Positions 19,565-29,220 are shown, numbered from the stretch's first letter. The stretch is DNA of 64,000 nt from Achromobacter insuavis (GCF_902859645.1 NZ_CADIJR010000018.1:1-64000); one strand, 5' to 3'. The notes: a model not told the origin generated them from the letters alone. Numbers and translations: made by a program.

Positions 19565-20632
19565 TCAGGCGTGGCGGCGCAAGGCGTCGACGAGGGTCTT
19601 GATGTCCAGCGGACGATCGAAATTGGCGGCATGGCGCGCGGCCAGCGTCAGCTCGGCCGCCCGCGCCAGTTCGGCATCGGACGGCGCGGCCGCGCCCAGC
19701 GCCGCCAGCGTGGTGGGCAGCCCCACCTGTTCGTACCATTGCGTCAGCGTGGCCAGCATGCCGTCCTGGCGCGCCTCCAGGTCCAGCTGCACCAGCAGGC
19801 CGACGGCCACCTGCAGGCCGTGCGGCGCGCTGGCCAGGCCGGCGATCTTCGGCAGGCCGCGCGTCAGGGCGTGGGCGATCGACAGGCCGCCGCTTTCGAA
19901 GCCCAGGCCGCTCATCAGGATCATGGCTTCCACCACCCGCTCGAAGGCGGGCGTGGGCTGGCCGCTGCCGGCCACGGCCAGCGCGTCGGCGCCGTCGGCC
20001 AGCAGCGTGCGCAGGCAGCCGTCGGCGATCAGCTGGGCGGTCAGCGGCGGGACGCCGTCGTACATGTTGCGTCCGCCGTTGCGGGCGCATTGCTCGGCTT
20101 CGAATTTCTTGGAGATGGCGTCACCCAGGCCGGCGCGGAAGAACGCCGCCGGCGCGGTGGCGATGACGGCGGTGTCGACCAGCACGATGGTGGGGTTGAA
20201 CAGCATGTGTTCGACCGCCAGGAGGTTGTGATGGGCGTCGTACAGCACGTAGTTCTTGCTGGTGGGGGCATCGTTCGAGGCCACCGTCGGCACCGTGACC
20301 AGGTGGCAGTGCGCGGCCTTGGCGACCGCCTTGCCGGCGTCCAGCGCCTTGCCGCCGCCCACCGCGATCACCATGTCGATGCCGGCGGCCGCGGCCTGCG
20401 CGCGCAGCGCCGCGATCGATTCGGGCGTGATGTCGCCCTCGACCGGCAGGGCCGTCAGCGCCACGCCGTGGGCGCCGCACAATGCCTCGATTCTCGGGCC
20501 CAGCACGCCCTGCACGTAGCGGTCGATGACCAGGGCGGCGCGGCGGCCGAACAGGGCGGCGTATCCGCCCAGCGCGTCGAGCGCGCCGGCTCCCTGGATG
20601 TAGCGGCCGGGAGCGCCGAAAATCTTCAGCAT
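19565..20632 (-). CDS. Iron-containing alcohol dehydrogenase family, glycerol dehydrogenase-like
   Basis: This 355-residue protein has the GldA layout: an N-terminal nucleotide domain (VIAVGGGKALDAGKA) and a helical metal domain. The metal ligands are Asp171 (GLGDA), His254 (SIAHAL) and His271 (APHGLQ), the same spacing as in GldA. It probably oxidises a polyol or hydroxy compound with NAD. The start at 20632 lies just downstream of the GntR stop, with a 9-bp gap, so the two form an operon transcribed away from the transketolase genes. The true substrate is likely that of the regulon rather than glycerol. Confidence 0.88.
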   Translation of the reverse strand: MLKIFGAPGRYIQGAGALDALGGYAALFGRRAALVIDRYVQGVLGPRIEALCGAHGVALTALPVEGDITPESIAALRAQAAAAGIDMVIAVGGGKALDAGKAVAKAAHCHLVTVPTVASNDAPTSKNYVLYDAHHNLLAVEHMLFNPTIVLVDTAVIATAPAAFFRAGLGDAISKKFEAEQCARNGGRNMYDGVPPLTAQLIADGCLRTLLADGADALAVAGSGQPTPAFERVVEAMILMSGLGFESGGLSIAHALTRGLPKIAGLASAPHGLQVAVGLLVQLDLEARQDGMLATLTQWYEQVGLPTTLAALGAAAPSDAELARAAELTLAARHAANFDRPLDIKTLVDALRRHA

Positions 20633-20641
20633 CGAGTCTTC

Positions 20642-21346
20642 CTATTTGCGAGGCCCGGGCGGGCGGTAGTCGAGTTCTTTTTCGCGTTCGACCAGCCAGT
20701 CGATCATGATCTTGCCGCCCCACACCAGGTCGGCCTGGATCGCCTTGGTGGCGGCTTCAGGGTCGCGCGCCTCCAGCGCGGCCAGCACCGCTTCGTGGCG
20801 GTGTTCGTCCTGGGAGTAGTCGAGCCCGGCCGTCTTGACGTGGAACACCTTGAGGATCGGGCCGGTGATGACCCAGAACGATTCCACGGTGTTGCGCAGG
20901 ATGGGCTTGTTGCTGGCTTCCAGGATGCCGAAGTGGAACTTGCGGTTCAGGTAGCTGGCGCGCTTGGGGTCGGTCGAGGTGCAGGAGATGAAGTCCTTCT
21001 GCAGCGCGATCAGGTTGTCCAGCTGCTTGCGCGTGATGTTCCTGGCGGCCTCGGCCGCGCCCATGCCTTCCAGGTGGAAGCGGATCTGCTGGATCTCGCG
21101 CAGCTTTTCCGAATTGACATAGGGCACGTAGACCGCGGTGGCGGCCTGCATTTCCAGGCCCTGTTCGCTGATGAGGCGGAAGATGGCCTCGCGCACGGGC
21201 GTGATCGAGACGCCCATTTCCTGGGCCAGCTCGCCAATGATGAGGCGCTCTCCGGGTTCGTACTGCCCGTTGATCAGGGCGTTGCGGATCTCGTTGTAGA
21301 CCTTGACGGAGAGGTTCTCTTTTTTTACCGGTTTAAGGCTGGGCAT
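20642..21346 (-). CDS. GntR-family regulator, FCD (FadR-C) type
   Basis: The 234-residue regulator has a GntR winged helix (about 8-75: VYNEIRNALINGQYEPGERL, GVSITPVREAIFRL) and an all-helical FCD ligand domain (REIQQIRFHLEG, then FHFGILEASNKP and HRHEAVLAALEARD). ATG at 21346 (MPSLKPVKKENL) is preferred to the upstream ATG because it gives the usual family length. A palindrome of the ATATAT-NN-TATAT type is about 100 bp upstream, and two more control the 16.5-kb divergent promoters. I infer that this protein is their shared regulator. FCD domains bind small carboxylates. Confidence 0.92.
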   Translation of the reverse strand: MPSLKPVKKENLSVKVYNEIRNALINGQYEPGERLIIGELAQEMGVSITPVREAIFRLISEQGLEMQAATAVYVPYVNSEKLREIQQIRFHLEGMGAAEAARNITRKQLDNLIALQKDFISCTSTDPKRASYLNRKFHFGILEASNKPILRNTVESFWVITGPILKVFHVKTAGLDYSQDEHRHEAVLAALEARDPEAATKAIQADLVWGGKIMIDWLVEREKELDYRPPGPRK

Positions 21347-21446
21347 GACGGTCGAGGCTTGGGTTCGATGGAATGGCGGAAGCCGTGAAACGGCGCCCGG
21401 CTGAATTCTATCCCGCCCTGGCCAATTCAAGCGCGATGGGTATATT

Positions 21447-21460
21447 ATATATCATATATT
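21447..21460. promoter_or_regulatory. Candidate GntR operator between gntR-like and transketolase genes
   Basis: ATATATCATATATT carries the same TATAT-NN-TATAT core as the sites at 16583 and 16797. It ends 21 bp before the transketolase ATG, near the likely -10 region, where a bound repressor would block transcription. Confidence 0.65.
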
Positions 21461-21481
21461 CTGATAAGCGAAGGAGACGCC

Positions 21482-22339
21482 ATGCGCCAGGACCGGGGAG
21501 ACCCAAGCGAAGACGAGGTCCGGGTGTTGCGGGAAAAGGCCCGCCACATCCGGTTGGAGACCATCAGGCTGATCGAGATCGCCAAGGTCGGGCATTACAG
21601 CTCGGTCTTTTCGTGCGCCGAGATCTTTGCCGCCCTGTATTACGACGTGATGCGGCTGCGGCCGGGCGAGCCGGCCTGGCCGGACCGCGACCGCTTCCTG
21701 ATGGGCAAGGGCCATGCGGCCGTGGGCCTGTTCCCGGTGCTGGCCGACCACGGTTTCATTCCGCATGAATTGCTGGACGGCTACACCCGCCTGGGCAGCC
21801 CGCTGGGCGACCACCCCGACATGACCAAGGTGCCGGGCGTCGATTTCAGTTCCGGCTCCATCGGCCACGCGCTCTCCAATGGCGCCGGCATGGCGCTGGG
21901 CGGCCGCATGAGCCAGCGCGACTTCAACGTGTTCGTGATGCTGGGCGACGGCGAGATGCAGGAAGGGCAGGTGTGGGAGGCGGCGCTGTTCGCGGCGCAC
22001 CACCAGCTGTCGCGCCTGGTGGCCATCATCGACCGAAACGGTTATCAGCTCGACGGCAAGGTCGACGACGTGATCGGCGTGGAATCGCTGCGCGACAAGT
22101 GGCAGGCCTTTGGCTGGGAGGTGCACGAGGTCGACGGCCATGACCTGGTGGCGCTGACCGCGCTGCTGCGGCGCCTGCGCGCGGACGAGGCGCGCGAACG
22201 GCCGGCCTGCGTCATCGCCAGGACCGTCAAGGGCAAGGGCGTGTCCTATATGGAAACCGAACCCGGCTGGCATCTGGGCTACCTGGCGCCGCAGGACGCG
22301 CAGGCCGCCATCGACGAAATCATGACCCGCGAGATCTGA
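21482..22339 (+). CDS. Split transketolase, N-terminal (TPP-binding) subunit
   Basis: A 285-residue protein equal to the pyrimidine-diphosphate half of transketolase. The TPP motif is GDGEMQEGQVWEAA (from 155) through Asn186 in AIIDRN. The conserved GHAAVGLFPVLADHG and GSIGHALSNGAGMA segments are present. GAAGGAGA precedes the ATG. The next gene supplies the other half with no gap. Two-subunit transketolases of this type often serve dedicated catabolic pathways rather than the pentose phosphate pathway. Here the operator and neighbours place it in the GntR regulon. Confidence 0.93.
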   Translation: MRQDRGDPSEDEVRVLREKARHIRLETIRLIEIAKVGHYSSVFSCAEIFAALYYDVMRLRPGEPAWPDRDRFLMGKGHAAVGLFPVLADHGFIPHELLDGYTRLGSPLGDHPDMTKVPGVDFSSGSIGHALSNGAGMALGGRMSQRDFNVFVMLGDGEMQEGQVWEAALFAAHHQLSRLVAIIDRNGYQLDGKVDDVIGVESLRDKWQAFGWEVHEVDGHDLVALTALLRRLRADEARERPACVIARTVKGKGVSYMETEPGWHLGYLAPQDAQAAIDEIMTREI

Positions 22340-23326
22340 ATGGCACAGGCACAGACGCTTTCTCCCGATTCCTGGCAGTACCGCGCGCTGAACGCAGTGA
22401 ACCCCGGGCTGTCGTATCTTTCCGACGCGCTGATCGCGCTGGCGCAGGCCGGGCATCCGGTGGTGGCCGGCTCGGCGGACCTGCAGTATTCCAACGGCCT
22501 GAACCGCTTCGCCTCGGCCTATCCCGAGCGCTACGTGCAGTTCGGCATCTCCGAGCAGAACATGGTGTCGGCCGCGGCTGGGCTGGCCACCACCGGCGCG
22601 ATGCCGTTCGTGGCGACCTTCGCCTCGTTCCTGGGCCTGCTGTGCTGCGAGCAGATCCGCATGGACGTGGCCTACACCAGGCTGCCGGTGCGGCTGATCG
22701 GCCATCACACCGGCATCAGCCTGGGCTTCTACGGCACCTCGCACCACGCCACCGAGGACATCTCGACCATGCGCGCCATCGCCGGCCTGACGGTGGTGTC
22801 GCCGGCCGACGGGCCGCAGCTGGCCGCCGCCATCAAGGCCTCGGTGGACTGGCCCGAGCCGATCTATTTCCGCATCGGGCGCGGCCGCGATCCGCAGGTG
22901 TATGAAGACGGCGCGCCGTTCACGTTCGGCCGCGCCATCGTCCATTCGACCGGCAGCGACCTGAACATCATCGCCTGCGGCATCACGCTGCACGCGGCGC
23001 TGGAAGCGGCCGCCCGGATGCGCGAGGACGGCCTGTCGGTGGGCGTGATCGACATGCCCACCATCAAGCCGCTGGACCGCGAGGCGGTGCTGGCGGCCGC
23101 CGGGCAGGCGCGCGTCCTGCTGACGGTGGAAGAGCACAATGTGATGGGCGGCCTGGGCTCGGCGGTGGCCGAGGTGCTGGCCGATGCCGGCAGCGGCACG
23201 CGGCTGCGGCGCCATGGCATCTACGACGAATACAGCCTGATCGCCCCGCCCACCACGCTGTACGCGCATTACCAGCTGGACGGCGCCGGCATCGAGGCGG
23301 TGGCGCGCGAACTCATCGCGCGATAG
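22340..23326 (+). CDS. Split transketolase, C-terminal subunit
   Basis: This 328-residue protein contains the pyrimidine-binding domain, with the activating glutamate Glu72 in GISEQNMVSAAAGLA. The transketolase C-terminal domain (about 200-328) has VGVIDMPTIKPLD and VEEHNVMGGLGSAVAEVL. It starts immediately after the stop of the first subunit, so 1:1 production is expected. The two should form a TPP-dependent ketol transferase whose donor could be a ketose or ketose-like acid. There is no sugar kinase or isomerase nearby to reveal the substrate. Confidence 0.93.
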   Translation: MAQAQTLSPDSWQYRALNAVNPGLSYLSDALIALAQAGHPVVAGSADLQYSNGLNRFASAYPERYVQFGISEQNMVSAAAGLATTGAMPFVATFASFLGLLCCEQIRMDVAYTRLPVRLIGHHTGISLGFYGTSHHATEDISTMRAIAGLTVVSPADGPQLAAAIKASVDWPEPIYFRIGRGRDPQVYEDGAPFTFGRAIVHSTGSDLNIIACGITLHAALEAAARMREDGLSVGVIDMPTIKPLDREAVLAAAGQARVLLTVEEHNVMGGLGSAVAEVLADAGSGTRLRRHGIYDEYSLIAPPTTLYAHYQLDGAGIEAVARELIAR

Positions 23327-23382
23327 GGCATGCCAGCATTCACGGGCGCCGGACGCCGGCGCCCCGACAAGGAGACAAAGCA

Positions 23383-24192
23383 ATGAAGGAAATCAGCGGC
23401 AACACCCGCCTGTTCGGCATCCTGGCCGACCCGATCTACCACGTCAAAACCCCGCAGCGCCTGAACGAGCATTTCGCCCGCATCGGCTTTGACGGCGTCT
23501 GCGTGCCGTTCCATGCGCGGCCCGACAATCTGGCCGAGGTGGTGGCCGGACTGCGGCGGCTGGAGAACCTGGGCGGCCTGATCGTCACCATGCCGCACAA
23601 GGCGGCGATCCTGGCGCTGGCCGACGAGGCCACGCCGGTGGCGCGCAAGATCGGCGCCGCCAACGTGGTGCGGCGCGAGGCGGACGGCCGCCTGGTGGCG
23701 CACATGCTGGACGGCGAGGGCTTCGTGCGCGGCCTGCGCACGCACGGCGTGGCGCCCGAGGGCAAGAGCGCCTATCTGGCCGGCGCCGGCGGCGCGGCCA
23801 ACGCCATCGGCTTCGCGTTGGTGCAGGCGGGCGTGTCGCGCTTGACCATCGCCAACCGCACGCCGGCCAAGGCCGAGGACCTGAAGGCGCGCATCCTGTC
23901 GCTGCATCCCGAGGCCCGCATCAGCGTCGGCACGGCCGATCCGTCGGGCCATGACCTGGTGGTCAACGGCACCTCGCTCGGCATGAAGCCCGATGACGCG
24001 CTGCCGCTGGACGCGGCGCGGCTGACGCCGGACCAGCTGGTGTGCGAGGTCATCATGCAGCCGGCCGACACGCCGTTGCTGGTGGCGGCGCGGGCGCGCG
24101 GCTGCAAGGTGCACTACGGCGCGCCGATGCTGGCCGGGCAGATCGAGCTGATGGCGGAAATGATGGGCGTGGCGCCGGCCGCGCAACGCTGA
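23383..24192 (+). CDS. Shikimate dehydrogenase-like NAD(P) oxidoreductase with altered substrate motif
   Basis: The 269-residue protein has the AroE fold: an N-terminal substrate domain with catalytic Lys73 (VTMPHK) and Asp110 (LDGEGF). The nucleotide domain carries GAGGAA (134-139), an ANRTPAKAEDL segment and the NGTSLGM motif. The usual N-terminal HSxSPxxHN shikimate carboxylate site is instead HVKTPQRLNEH (20-30), so both serines are missing. It is therefore unlikely to be the biosynthetic AroE. It lies 56 bp after the transketolase genes and probably oxidises a different hydroxy acid of the pathway. Confidence 0.87.
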   Translation: MKEISGNTRLFGILADPIYHVKTPQRLNEHFARIGFDGVCVPFHARPDNLAEVVAGLRRLENLGGLIVTMPHKAAILALADEATPVARKIGAANVVRREADGRLVAHMLDGEGFVRGLRTHGVAPEGKSAYLAGAGGAANAIGFALVQAGVSRLTIANRTPAKAEDLKARILSLHPEARISVGTADPSGHDLVVNGTSLGMKPDDALPLDAARLTPDQLVCEVIMQPADTPLLVAARARGCKVHYGAPMLAGQIELMAEMMGVAPAAQR

Positions 24193-24210
24193 GGCGCGAC
24201 GGACGAGACG

Positions 24211-25809
24211 ATGGGCGACTACGACTTCATTATCGCGGGCGGCGGCACCGCCGGCTGCATCCTGGCCAACCGCCTGACGGCCGACGGCCGCCACCGGGTG
24301 CTGATGCTGGAAGCCGGGCACGAGGCGCGCAGCATGTGGATCTCGATCCCGGCGGGCTTTTCCAAGCTGCTGGTGAACCCGGACTACAACTGGCGCTTCG
24401 CCACCGAGCCGGAGGACAACGTCTACGGCCGCACCATCGCCGTGCCGCGCGGCAAGGGCCTGGGCGGTTCGACGCTGATCAACGGCATGATCTACGTGCG
24501 CGGCCGGCCGCAGGACTACGACGGCTGGGAGGCGGCCGGCGCCGCCGGCTGGGGCGCCGGCACCGCCGAGCGCGTGTTCCGCAAGATTGAATGCTATGAG
24601 CCGGGCGGCGAGACTCGCGGCAAGTCGGGCCCGATGCACGTGGAGGAAGTGGCCGAACGCTTTCCGGTGTCCGACGCCTTCCTGCGCGCGGCGCAGGAAG
24701 ACGGCCTGCCGCTCAATCCCGACTACAACGCCGGCCGCCAGGACGGGGTCGGCTACTACCAGGTGGCGCAGCGCCATGGCCGCCGCTGGAGCGTGGTGGA
24801 CGGCTACCTCAAGCCGGCCGCCGGCCGCAGGAACCTGACGGTGGAGTGCGGCGCGCACGTGACGCGGCTGCTGTTCGAGGGCAAGCGCTGCGTCGGCGTG
24901 GCCTATCGCAAGAACGGCCAGGAGTTCACCGTGCGGGCGCGGCGCGAGACGCTGCTGTGCCTGGGGGCGGTGCAGTCGCCGCAACTGCTGGAGCTGTCGG
25001 GCGTGGGCAGCCCAGCGCTGCTGCAATCGTTCGGCATTCCGCTGGTGCACGCGCAGCCGCAGGTGGGCGAGAACTACATCGACCACTTCGCCACGCGCAT
25101 GAACTGGCGGGTCCGGAACACCGTGACGCTCAACGAGATGTCGCGCGGCTGGCGCCTGGCGCGGCAGGTGGCGCGCTACTACACCCGCCACAAGGGCATC
25201 CTGACGCTGGGCACGGGCCTGGTGCACGGCTTCGTCAAGAGCGCGCCGGACCTGCCGGCGGCCGACGTGCAGTATTTCTTCGTGCACGCCAGCTACGCCA
25301 ACGCGGCCGAGCGCATTCTCGACCGCGCGCCGGGCATGACCATCGGCGTGGCGCAGCTGCGGCCGGAGTCGGTGGGCTCGATCCACCTGAAATCGGCCGA
25401 CCCGCTGGCCGCGCCGTCGATCCGGCCGAACTTCCTGTCGGCGCAGGTCGACCGCGACAGCCTGGTGGGCGGCATGCGGGTGGCGCGGCGCATCGTGCAG
25501 CGGCCGGCCCTGCAGCGCTATATCGAGCGCGAGCTGAGTCCGGGGGCGGACGTGGACAGCGACGCGCAATGGCTGGATTTCGCGCGCCGCAACGGCCAGA
25601 CCATCTACCACCCGATCGGCACCTGCCGCATGGGCGCGGACGCCGGCGCGGTGACCGATCCGCGCCTGCGGGTCAACGGCATTGCCGGCCTGCGGGTGGT
25701 GGACGCCTCGGTGATGCCGAAGATGGTGTCGGGCAACACCCAGGCGGCGGTGATGATGGTGGCCGAGCGCGGCGCCGAGATGATCCTGGAGGATGCCGCC
25801 GCCGCGTGA
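24211..25809 (+). CDS. GMC-family FAD oxidoreductase (choline dehydrogenase-like)
   Basis: A 532-residue flavoprotein with the N-terminal dinucleotide motif IAGGGTAG (8-15), the first GMC signature GKGLGGSTLINGMIYVRG, and the second signature GAVQSPQLLELSGVG. The C-terminal active site is IYHPIGTCRMG with downstream SGNTQAAVMM. It lacks a signal peptide, so it is cytoplasmic or peripheral and probably passes electrons to quinone. It oxidises a primary or secondary alcohol. It is the last gene of the operon and converges on the enolase-superfamily gene, with a weak 6-bp hairpin (CGGCCC/GGGCCG) at 25818-25833. Confidence 0.93.
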   Translation: MGDYDFIIAGGGTAGCILANRLTADGRHRVLMLEAGHEARSMWISIPAGFSKLLVNPDYNWRFATEPEDNVYGRTIAVPRGKGLGGSTLINGMIYVRGRPQDYDGWEAAGAAGWGAGTAERVFRKIECYEPGGETRGKSGPMHVEEVAERFPVSDAFLRAAQEDGLPLNPDYNAGRQDGVGYYQVAQRHGRRWSVVDGYLKPAAGRRNLTVECGAHVTRLLFEGKRCVGVAYRKNGQEFTVRARRETLLCLGAVQSPQLLELSGVGSPALLQSFGIPLVHAQPQVGENYIDHFATRMNWRVRNTVTLNEMSRGWRLARQVARYYTRHKGILTLGTGLVHGFVKSAPDLPAADVQYFFVHASYANAAERILDRAPGMTIGVAQLRPESVGSIHLKSADPLAAPSIRPNFLSAQVDRDSLVGGMRVARRIVQRPALQRYIERELSPGADVDSDAQWLDFARRNGQTIYHPIGTCRMGADAGAVTDPRLRVNGIAGLRVVDASVMPKMVSGNTQAAVMMVAERGAEMILEDAAAA

Positions 25810-25847
25810 GAGCGGGTCGGCCCGCGTGGGCCGGCTGCCTCGCGCTT

Positions 25848-26951
25848 TCAACCGTGCCGGCTGCGGTGCAGGGTCAGCTTGCCGATGCGGTCCCAGTCCC
25901 AGGCGATGCCCAGGCCGGGCGCGTCTGATGGAATGGCGCGGCCGTTCTCGATGCGCATGCCGTGTTCGGTCACCATGTCCAGCTGCGGGATGTATTCCAG
26001 CCAGCGGCTGTTGGGCACCGCGCAGCACAGCGCCACGTGGATCTCCATCAGGAAGTGCGGGCACACCGGCACGTTGTAGGCCTCGGCCATGTGCGCCACC
26101 TTGAGCCACGGCGTGATGCCGCCGATGCGGCCCACGTCCACCTGGACGATGGAGCAGGCTTCGCTCTGCAGGTAGTCCTTGAACTGCGACAGGCTGTAGA
26201 GCGATTCGCCCACGGCGACGGGCAGGGTGGTGGACTGGCTCAGCCGGCGATGGGCCTGCACGTCGTCGGCGTGGATGGGCTCCTCGAACCAGGCCAGGTC
26301 CAGCGGCTCGAAGCAGCGCGCGCGGCGGATCGCCTCGGGCAACGAGAAACCCTGGTTGGCGTCGGTCATGATGTCCCAGTCCGCGCCGACGGCGGCGCGC
26401 ACCGCGGACAGCCGCGCCACGTCCTCGGCCACGTGCGGCCGGCCGACCTTGATCTTGGCGCCGCCGAAGCCGGCCTCGCGCGCCTTGAGGGCCTCTTCCA
26501 CCAGTTGCGAGGGCGGCAGGTGCAGCCAGCCGCCCTCGGTGGTGTAGAGCGGGATGTCCGCCTTGGCGCCGCCCGCCAGCCGGTGCAGCGGCAGCCCGGC
26601 GCGGCGCGCGCGCAGGTCCCACAGCGCGGTGTCGATGGCGGCCAGCGCGATCGAGGTCAGCGCGCCGACCGTGGTGGCGTGGACGCGGTACATCAGGTCG
26701 CGCCAGAGCTGTTCGATGTCGTCGGCCTCGCGCCCCAGGAGCAGCGGCGCCAGGTGGTCGTCCAGCAGCCGGATCACGGACGAGCCGCCAGTGCCGATGG
26801 TGTAGCTGTAGCCGGTGCCGGTGACGCCGTCGGCGTCGGTGATGCGCACGATCGGCGTTTCCTGGCGCTCGAAGCTCTGCACGGCGTCGGTGCGCCGGAC
26901 CTTGGGCTGCAGGTCGACCTGCAGGATCTCGACGGAAGCGATGCGGGCCAT
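25848..26951 (-). CDS. Enolase-superfamily enzyme, mandelate racemase subgroup (dehydratase or racemase)
   Basis: This 367-residue protein has a capping domain and a TIM barrel with the mandelate-racemase-type catalytic set: Lys166-x-Lys168 (AKIKVG), metal ligands Asp197 (TDANQ), Glu223 (WFEEP) and Glu249 (VGES), then Asp272 and His299 (CPHF). The KxK plus His-Asp dyad is the pattern of acid-sugar dehydratases and alpha-hydroxy-acid racemases. It is the last gene of a seven-gene minus-strand operon with a UxaA-type dehydratase and an ABC transporter, 13 bp after the binding-protein gene. A sugar-acid or hydroxy-acid substrate is likely; the exact one is not determined. Confidence 0.9.
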   Translation of the reverse strand: MARIASVEILQVDLQPKVRRTDAVQSFERQETPIVRITDADGVTGTGYSYTIGTGGSSVIRLLDDHLAPLLLGREADDIEQLWRDLMYRVHATTVGALTSIALAAIDTALWDLRARRAGLPLHRLAGGAKADIPLYTTEGGWLHLPPSQLVEEALKAREAGFGGAKIKVGRPHVAEDVARLSAVRAAVGADWDIMTDANQGFSLPEAIRRARCFEPLDLAWFEEPIHADDVQAHRRLSQSTTLPVAVGESLYSLSQFKDYLQSEACSIVQVDVGRIGGITPWLKVAHMAEAYNVPVCPHFLMEIHVALCCAVPNSRWLEYIPQLDMVTEHGMRIENGRAIPSDAPGLGIAWDWDRIGKLTLHRSRHG

Positions 26952-26964
26952 GGGGTCTCCTGGA

Positions 26965-27783
26965 TCAGCCGCCGGCCTTGCCGACTTCCTGCGGCAAGTC
27001 GACGCCGTGGAACTGCTTGTAGATGGTGTTCAGTTCGCCGCTCTTGAGATTGGCGCGCACCCAGCCGTCCAGCTTGTCCTTGAGCGCCGGTTCGTTCTTG
27101 CGCAGGCCGATGGCCAGCATGTTCAGGCGCATCACGAACTTCGATTCCATCTGCTTGGCCGGCGCCTTTTCGTTGATGGTGCGCAGCAGGGCCGGCGCGG
27201 TGGCGAAGATGTCGGCCTGGCCGCTGACCACGGCGGTGATCGAGGTGGCGTCGTCGTCGAAGCGGATGATCTGCGCGTCCTTGGGGGCGATCCGGGTCAG
27301 CTCGGTGTCGTTGGTGGTGCCGCGGGTGGCGATGACCTTCTTGTTGGACAGGTCGGCCGCGCTGGTCAGCTTCATGTCCCTGGGCGCGCCGACCACCGCC
27401 AGGATGGCGGCATAAGGCGTGGAGAAGTCGATGACCTTCTGGCGCTCGGGCGTGACCGACATGCTGGAGATGACGATGTCGGCCTTGCCGGTCTGCAGGA
27501 ACGGCACGCGGTTGGCGCCGGTGGTGGGCACGATCTCCAGCGTCACGCCCAGGCCCTTGGCCAGCAGCCGCGCGGTCTCGACGTCGGAGCCGGTGGGGTT
27601 GAGCGCGGCGTCCTTCATGCCGTAGGGCGGCACGCCCAGGTCGATGGCCACGCGCAGCTTGCCGGCCTTCATGATGTCGTCGAGCTGGTCGGCGTGGGCG
27701 GCGCCGGACACGGCCAGGCCGCCGATCAGGGCCAGGCCGGCGAAAGCGGCGCGCAGCCGCGGCGGAAATACGGACTTGTTCAT
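26965..27783 (-). CDS. Polar amino-acid-type ABC transporter substrate-binding protein
   Basis: This 272-residue periplasmic protein (SBP_bac_3) has a signal peptide ending SGAAHA (about residue 32). The family opening KAGKLRVAIDLGVPPYGM follows, then GSDVETARLLAKGLGV, TGKADIVISSMSVTPERQKVIDFS and a DIFATAPAL segment. ATG at 27783 is chosen because GGAGA lies upstream; another ATG 27 bp earlier is possible. The canonical ligand-binding arginine after STPY is not obvious, since the region reads PYAAILAVVGA, so the ligand may not be an alpha-amino acid. It works with the permeases and ATPase that precede it in the operon. Confidence 0.92.
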   Translation of the reverse strand: MNKSVFPPRLRAAFAGLALIGGLAVSGAAHADQLDDIMKAGKLRVAIDLGVPPYGMKDAALNPTGSDVETARLLAKGLGVTLEIVPTTGANRVPFLQTGKADIVISSMSVTPERQKVIDFSTPYAAILAVVGAPRDMKLTSAADLSNKKVIATRGTTNDTELTRIAPKDAQIIRFDDDATSITAVVSGQADIFATAPALLRTINEKAPAKQMESKFVMRLNMLAIGLRKNEPALKDKLDGWVRANLKSGELNTIYKQFHGVDLPQEVGKAGG

Positions 27784-27835
27784 GCGGGTTGTCTCCATTG
27801 TCGTTGTCATCGGGCAGGGGGCGGGGCCGGCGGCC

Positions 27836-28550
<715 letters not shown>

Positions 28551-28567
<17 letters not shown>

Positions 28568-29210
28568 TGAGTCTCCTTTCCAAGGAACGGCTCCAGCGCG
28601 ACAGCGGGTAGCACATGAGGAAGTACAGGACGGCGGCGCAGCCGAAATAGACGAAGGGCTGGAAGGTCGAGTTGTTGAGGATCTTGGCGTTGTAGGCCAG
28701 CTCCGGATAGCCGATCACCAGCGAGGCGATCGAGGTGTTCTTGATGATCTGCACCAGGAAGCCGACGGTGGGCGGGGTGGCGATGCGCAGCGCCTGCGGC
28801 AGCACCACCTTGGCCATGCGCTGCAGCCGCGACAGGCCCAGGCATTCGGCCGCTTCCCACTGGTTCTTCGGCACCGCCTGGATGCAGCCGCGCCAGATCT
28901 CGCCCAGGAAGGCGCTGGAGTAGATCGTCATGGCCAGGCCGGCCGCGGCCAGCGCCGACAGCTCGCCCAGGCCGAACAAGCTGGGGCCGAAGAAGCACAG
29001 GCCCATCAGCACCAGCAGCGGCGTGCCCTGGATCACCTGGATGTAGCCGGCGGCGGCCGCGCGCAGGGCGCGGCGCGGCGAGACGCGGGCCAGCGCCAGC
29101 AGCAGGCCGGCCAGGCCGCCGCCGGCGAAGGTCCAGGCCGACAGCTTGACGGTGCCCCAGGCGCCTTCCACCAGATACCAGGCGTGTTGTTCGGGAATGA
29201 AGAAAGCCAT
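28551..29210 (-). CDS. Polar amino-acid-type ABC transporter permease 1
   Basis: This 219-residue inner-membrane protein of the HisM/GlnP group has about five helices. The conserved N-terminal GAWGTVKLSAWTF, the central GYIQVIQGTPLLV and the EAA loop AAECLGLSRLQRMAKVVLPQA (ATPase contact) are present. It pairs with the permease encoded 10 bp upstream, giving a heterodimeric channel. Its stop overlaps the ATPase start. Confidence 0.94.
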
Positions 29211-29220
29211 GGCGCGTCCC

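Noticed and set aside
23269-26622. Long minus-strand frame of over 1,100 codons
   Set aside because: It runs antisense through the AroE-like and GMC genes; the real genes there have complete catalytic motifs and coupled starts, while this translation has none.
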